Shown: in pieces, positions 61,386 through 64,000 of the stretch
How positions within the stretch are numbered: the first letter of the stretch is position 1
How the letters are laid out: each line of letters starts with the position of its first letter
Assembly (NCBI GenBank): GCA_027489955.1
Contig: JAIXYZ010000013.1
Location: 744,001 to 808,000, forward strand
Direction: 5' to 3'
DNA from: Hyphomicrobiales bacterium
Lineage (GTDB): Bacteria; Pseudomonadota; Alphaproteobacteria; Rhizobiales; Beijerinckiaceae
DNA: 64,000 bases
Position numbers and translations under genes: made by a program
Notes under the pieces: generated by a model
Database searches by the model: none
Seen by the model: only the letters and a program-made list of their open reading frames with translations
Told to the model about the DNA's origin: nothing

Positions 61386-62561
61386 ATGTTTCACCAGACC
61401 GAACTGAGCGACATTGCCCTCCAGGCCCGCACGAAGCTGTTCGGGATGCTGGACGACTCGGTCACGGCGCTTGTCACTACGAATGCGGTCCATGTCGGCT
61501 ATCTGGGCGGCTATCGCAGCATCCTGTGGGATGCCGACCGCACCTATCGCTGCGCGCTGATCGCCACGCGCGACGGGGTCTATCTCGTGACGGGCGCCAG
61601 CGACGCGGCGGCCGCCATGGAAGTGGTGCGCGATCCCTCGCGCATCTATCGGTACGGCCAGTTCTACGTCGAGGGCGCGGAGGAGGCCCGCAGCTACGAG
61701 GCCATGCCGCCCTCGCAGCCGGCCTTCGCAGACGCCCTGGCGGCGGCCTGCGCGGCCGCCATTGCCCGCGACGCGACGGTCGCGCTCGACGTGCCCGACG
61801 CCGAAACCCGCGCCCAGATCGGAACGATGCTCGACGGGTGCCGCCTGTTCAACGCGACGCCGAAGCTTGTGGCCTGCCGCGCAACCAAGCTGCCCGGGGA
61901 GCTCGCGAAGCTGCGCGTCGCGTCGGCGATCACCGAACGCGGCATGCAGCGGGCATTGGCGGAAGCGCGGGAGGGGATGACCGAGCTGGACCTCAGCGCG
62001 ATCATCTCCGGCGAAATCATCGCCGCCGGCGGCATCCCGCGCTTCGTCGTGGTGACGACCGGGGGGCGGTCGGCCCTCGTCGACGCATACGCGACGTCGA
62101 CGCCGATCCGGAAGGGCGACCTGTTACGCATCGACGTCGGCTGCACGGTCAACGGCTATTGGGCGGATACGGCCCGTACCGCCGTATGCGGCGATCCAAG
62201 CGACCTTCAGGCCAGCCGCTACGACGCGTTGCTGAAGGGTGAATTGGCCCAGCTCGACATGCTGCGACCGGGCGTGTCCTCGGCGGATCTCTACAACGTG
62301 GCGATCGACGTGGTGCGCCAGGGAGCGCTTCCCGCCTACCGGCGCAACCATTGCGGCCACGGGATCGGGCTGGTGGCGCACGAGTATCCGTCCCTCGCGC
62401 CCTCCAACCCGGTGGAGATCGTCAAGGACATGGTCCTGTGCGTGGAGACTCCATACTACGAGATCGGCTGGGGCGGGATGATGGTGGAGGACACCGTCAT
62501 CGTGACCGAGACCGGCATCGAATACCTGACCTACGCCGACCGATCCCTGCGCAGCTTCTAG
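61386..62561 (+). CDS. M24-family metallohydrolase (Xaa-Pro peptidase / creatinase / ectoine-hydrolase-like)
   Basis: Pita-bread-fold metalloenzyme, 391 residues, with an N-terminal creatinase-like domain (about 1-165). All five metal ligands are visible in the C-terminal domain: Asp250 (RIDVGC), Asp261 (WADTART), His325 (HCGHGIGL), Glu354 (CVETPYY) and Glu368 (MVEDTVI). This favours a true dinuclear hydrolase over metal-free creatinase. The family includes prolidases and the ectoine hydrolase DoeA/EutD. Pairing with a EutA-like neighbour recalls ectoine operons, but other eut genes are absent here. Confidence 0.88.
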   Translation: MFHQTELSDIALQARTKLFGMLDDSVTALVTTNAVHVGYLGGYRSILWDADRTYRCALIATRDGVYLVTGASDAAAAMEVVRDPSRIYRYGQFYVEGAEEARSYEAMPPSQPAFADALAAACAAAIARDATVALDVPDAETRAQIGTMLDGCRLFNATPKLVACRATKLPGELAKLRVASAITERGMQRALAEAREGMTELDLSAIISGEIIAAGGIPRFVVVTTGGRSALVDAYATSTPIRKGDLLRIDVGCTVNGYWADTARTAVCGDPSDLQASRYDALLKGELAQLDMLRPGVSSADLYNVAIDVVRQGALPAYRRNHCGHGIGLVAHEYPSLAPSNPVEIVKDMVLCVETPYYEIGWGGMMVEDTVIVTETGIEYLTYADRSLRSF

Positions 62562-62591
62562 CCGCCGATCCCGGTCACGAAGGACAATCCC

Positions 62592-63779
62592 ATGCGCGAC
62601 ATCGACGCGATCCGGGCCGACACGCCCGGGCTGGCCCACCAGACGTTCCTGCTGAGCGCGGGCTCCAGCCTGCCGCCGCGACCCGTCTCGGAGGCCATGA
62701 TCGACCACCTGCGGCTCGAGGAGCGGATCGGCGGCTACGCCGCGGCCGACCGCGAGGGCCAGCGCCTTCAGGGGGTCTATACGTCGCTCGCCCGCCTGCT
62801 CAATTGCGGTGCGGACGAGATCGCCATCGTCGGGAACGCCACGCTGGCCTGGATGCAGGCCTTCTATTCGTTCTCCTTCGCCCCCGGCGACCGGATCCTC
62901 ACCGCCGAGGCCGAATACGCAGCCAATTACGTCGCCTACCTGCAGGTCGCCCGCCGGACCGGCGCCGTGGTCGAGGTCGTGCCCAGCAATGAATACGGCG
63001 AGTTGGACACGTCCGCCCTGGAGCGGATGATCGACGACAGGGTCAAGCTCATCACGGTGACGTGGATCCCGACCAATGGCGGGCTCGTCAACCCGGCCCG
63101 GGAAATCGGCCGCATCGCCCGGCGTCACGGCATTCCCTACCTGCTCGACGCCTGCCAGGCGGTGGGCCAGATGCCCGTCGACGTCGAGGAGATCGGCTGC
63201 GACATGCTGGCGGCCACGGCGCGCAAGTTCCTGCGTGGTCCCCGCGGCATGGGCTTCCTCTATTTCCGCAAGTCGCTGTTCCAGACCATGGAACCGCCGA
63301 TGATCGACCATTTCGCCGCCCCGTGGGTTGCGGCTGACGAGTACCGGCTGCGCGACGACGCCCGCCGGTTCGAGACGTGGGAGAACAATTACGCGGCCCG
63401 GCTGGGGCTGGGCGCCGCGGTGGACTACGCGCTGGACATCGGGCTCGACGCCATCCGAGAGCGCAGCTGGCGGCTGGCCGAGAGGCTGCGGCAGGGCCTG
63501 GCGCAGATCCCGGGCATGGTTGACTGCGATCTGGGGCGCGAGCGCTGCGCCATCGTCAGCTTCCGCATGGACGGCGTGCCGTCGGAAGCGTTCGTGAAGG
63601 CTGCCGCCGGGCGGGGCATCACGATCGGCGTATCCAATCCTGCCAGCACCAGACTGGATTCGGAGGCGCGCGGCCTTCCCGTCATCGTCCGCGCGGCGCC
63701 GCATTACTTCAACGTCGACAGCGAGATCGAGGCGCTTCTCGAAGTCTGCCGCGACGTCGCCGCTGGGAGGGCGTCATGA
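62592..63779 (+). CDS. Class V aminotransferase-fold PLP enzyme
   Basis: PLP-dependent enzyme of the aminotransferase V/cysteine-desulfurase fold, 395 residues. The Schiff-base lysine is Lys212 (LAATARKFLRGPRG) and the cofactor Asp187 precedes a Gln (LLDACQAVGQ). No desulfurase catalytic-loop cysteine is evident; the end (VRAAPHYFNVDSEIEAL) resembles beta-lyase/epimerase-type members such as EgtE or isopenicillin-N-epimerase-like proteins. It may act as a lyase or transaminase releasing an imine/enamine, which suits the RidA gene that overlaps its stop. Confidence 0.85.
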   Translation: MRDIDAIRADTPGLAHQTFLLSAGSSLPPRPVSEAMIDHLRLEERIGGYAAADREGQRLQGVYTSLARLLNCGADEIAIVGNATLAWMQAFYSFSFAPGDRILTAEAEYAANYVAYLQVARRTGAVVEVVPSNEYGELDTSALERMIDDRVKLITVTWIPTNGGLVNPAREIGRIARRHGIPYLLDACQAVGQMPVDVEEIGCDMLAATARKFLRGPRGMGFLYFRKSLFQTMEPPMIDHFAAPWVAADEYRLRDDARRFETWENNYAARLGLGAAVDYALDIGLDAIRERSWRLAERLRQGLAQIPGMVDCDLGRERCAIVSFRMDGVPSEAFVKAAAGRGITIGVSNPASTRLDSEARGLPVIVRAAPHYFNVDSEIEALLEVCRDVAAGRAS

Positions 63780-64000
63780 GCGAGACGAGCGTGGTGGAGA
63801 GCCGCCTGCGCGAGGCGGGGATCGTCCTGCCCGGTGCCGCGGCGCCGGTCGCCAATTACGTCGGCGCGGTCCGCTCCGGCCGGAGCCTCACCGTGTCGGG
63901 GCAACTATGTCTGGACGGCGAGGGGAGGCTGGTCGCCCGCGGCCGTCTGGGTGAGCACATCTCGCCTCAGGAGGGGCGCGAGGCGGCGAAGGCCTGCGCG
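63776..64000 (+). CDS. RidA (YjgF/YER057c) family protein, 5' part only
   Basis: The window ends inside this gene; 75 residues are visible. They include the RidA-type start (LREAGIVLPGAAAPVANYVGAVRSG) in two recognisable parts and the core strand LTVSGQLCLDGEG. RidA proteins hydrolyse reactive enamines and imines made by PLP enzymes. The ATGA overlap with the aminotransferase-fold gene supports that partnership. The catalytic arginine would lie beyond the window. Confidence 0.85.
   Translation, partial: MSETSVVESRLREAGIVLPGAAAPVANYVGAVRSGRSLTVSGQLCLDGEGRLVARGRLGEHISPQEGREAAKACA

Overview
This is a GC-rich window with short intergenic gaps, many ATGA-type start/stop overlaps and three branched-chain-amino-acid or dipeptide type ABC importers. 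It also carries an alphaproteobacterial giant RTX adhesin and a TTAA-N7-TTAAC (CtrA-type) site. The best guess is the chromosome of a soil- or plant-associated alphaproteobacterium, probably Hyphomicrobiales. That is inference from gene content; there is no rRNA or other marker in the window. No tRNA, rRNA, CRISPR array, insertion sequence or phage gene was seen.

Layout. 1-6.0 kb: the end of an MFS exporter (minus strand), then a housekeeping block of guaB, a MAPEG-like membrane protein, an RsmB/NOP-type RNA methyltransferase and guaA, closed by a bidirectional terminator. 6.1-28.2 kb (minus strand): a complete Lap-like surface adhesion locus. It holds a 15.9-kb gene for a ~5,294-residue RTX adhesin, a LapG-type periplasmic cysteine protease, and the three parts of a type I secretion system (membrane-fusion protein, ABC exporter with a C39-like domain, TolC). 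The adhesin has a Pro-Ala-Ala-Gly motif near its N-terminus that fits a LapG di-alanine cleavage site. No LapD-like c-di-GMP receptor is present. 28.3-32.1 kb: a P-loop kinase, a metal P-type ATPase and a TPR lipoprotein-like/periplasmic protein.

32.4-40.9 kb: a LysR regulator and an apparent shikimate/quinate catabolic operon: an AroE-family dehydrogenase with an NAD-type acidic residue, a five-gene HAAT-type importer, and a QuiC1-type 3-dehydroshikimate dehydratase with a C-terminal HPPD-like domain. Together these would import shikimate-type substrate and turn it into protocatechuate. 41-42.5 kb: DoxX and cupin genes divergent from a MarR regulator, with palindromic candidate operators between them.

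42.5-54.3 kb: nitrogen/peptide scavenging. A gamma-glutamyltranspeptidase is divergent from a tandem glycine riboswitch controlling a D-amino-acid dehydrogenase-like flavoenzyme. An esterase, a complete dipeptide-type ABC importer and a second gamma-glutamyltranspeptidase follow. 54.3-64 kb: an IclR-regulated cluster with two maleate-isomerase/Asp-Glu-racemase-like enzymes, a second HAAT importer (permease and ATPase fused), an M24 metallohydrolase, a class V aminotransferase-fold enzyme and the start of a RidA protein. This looks like a catabolic pathway for an unidentified nitrogenous compound and is the least explained part of the window.
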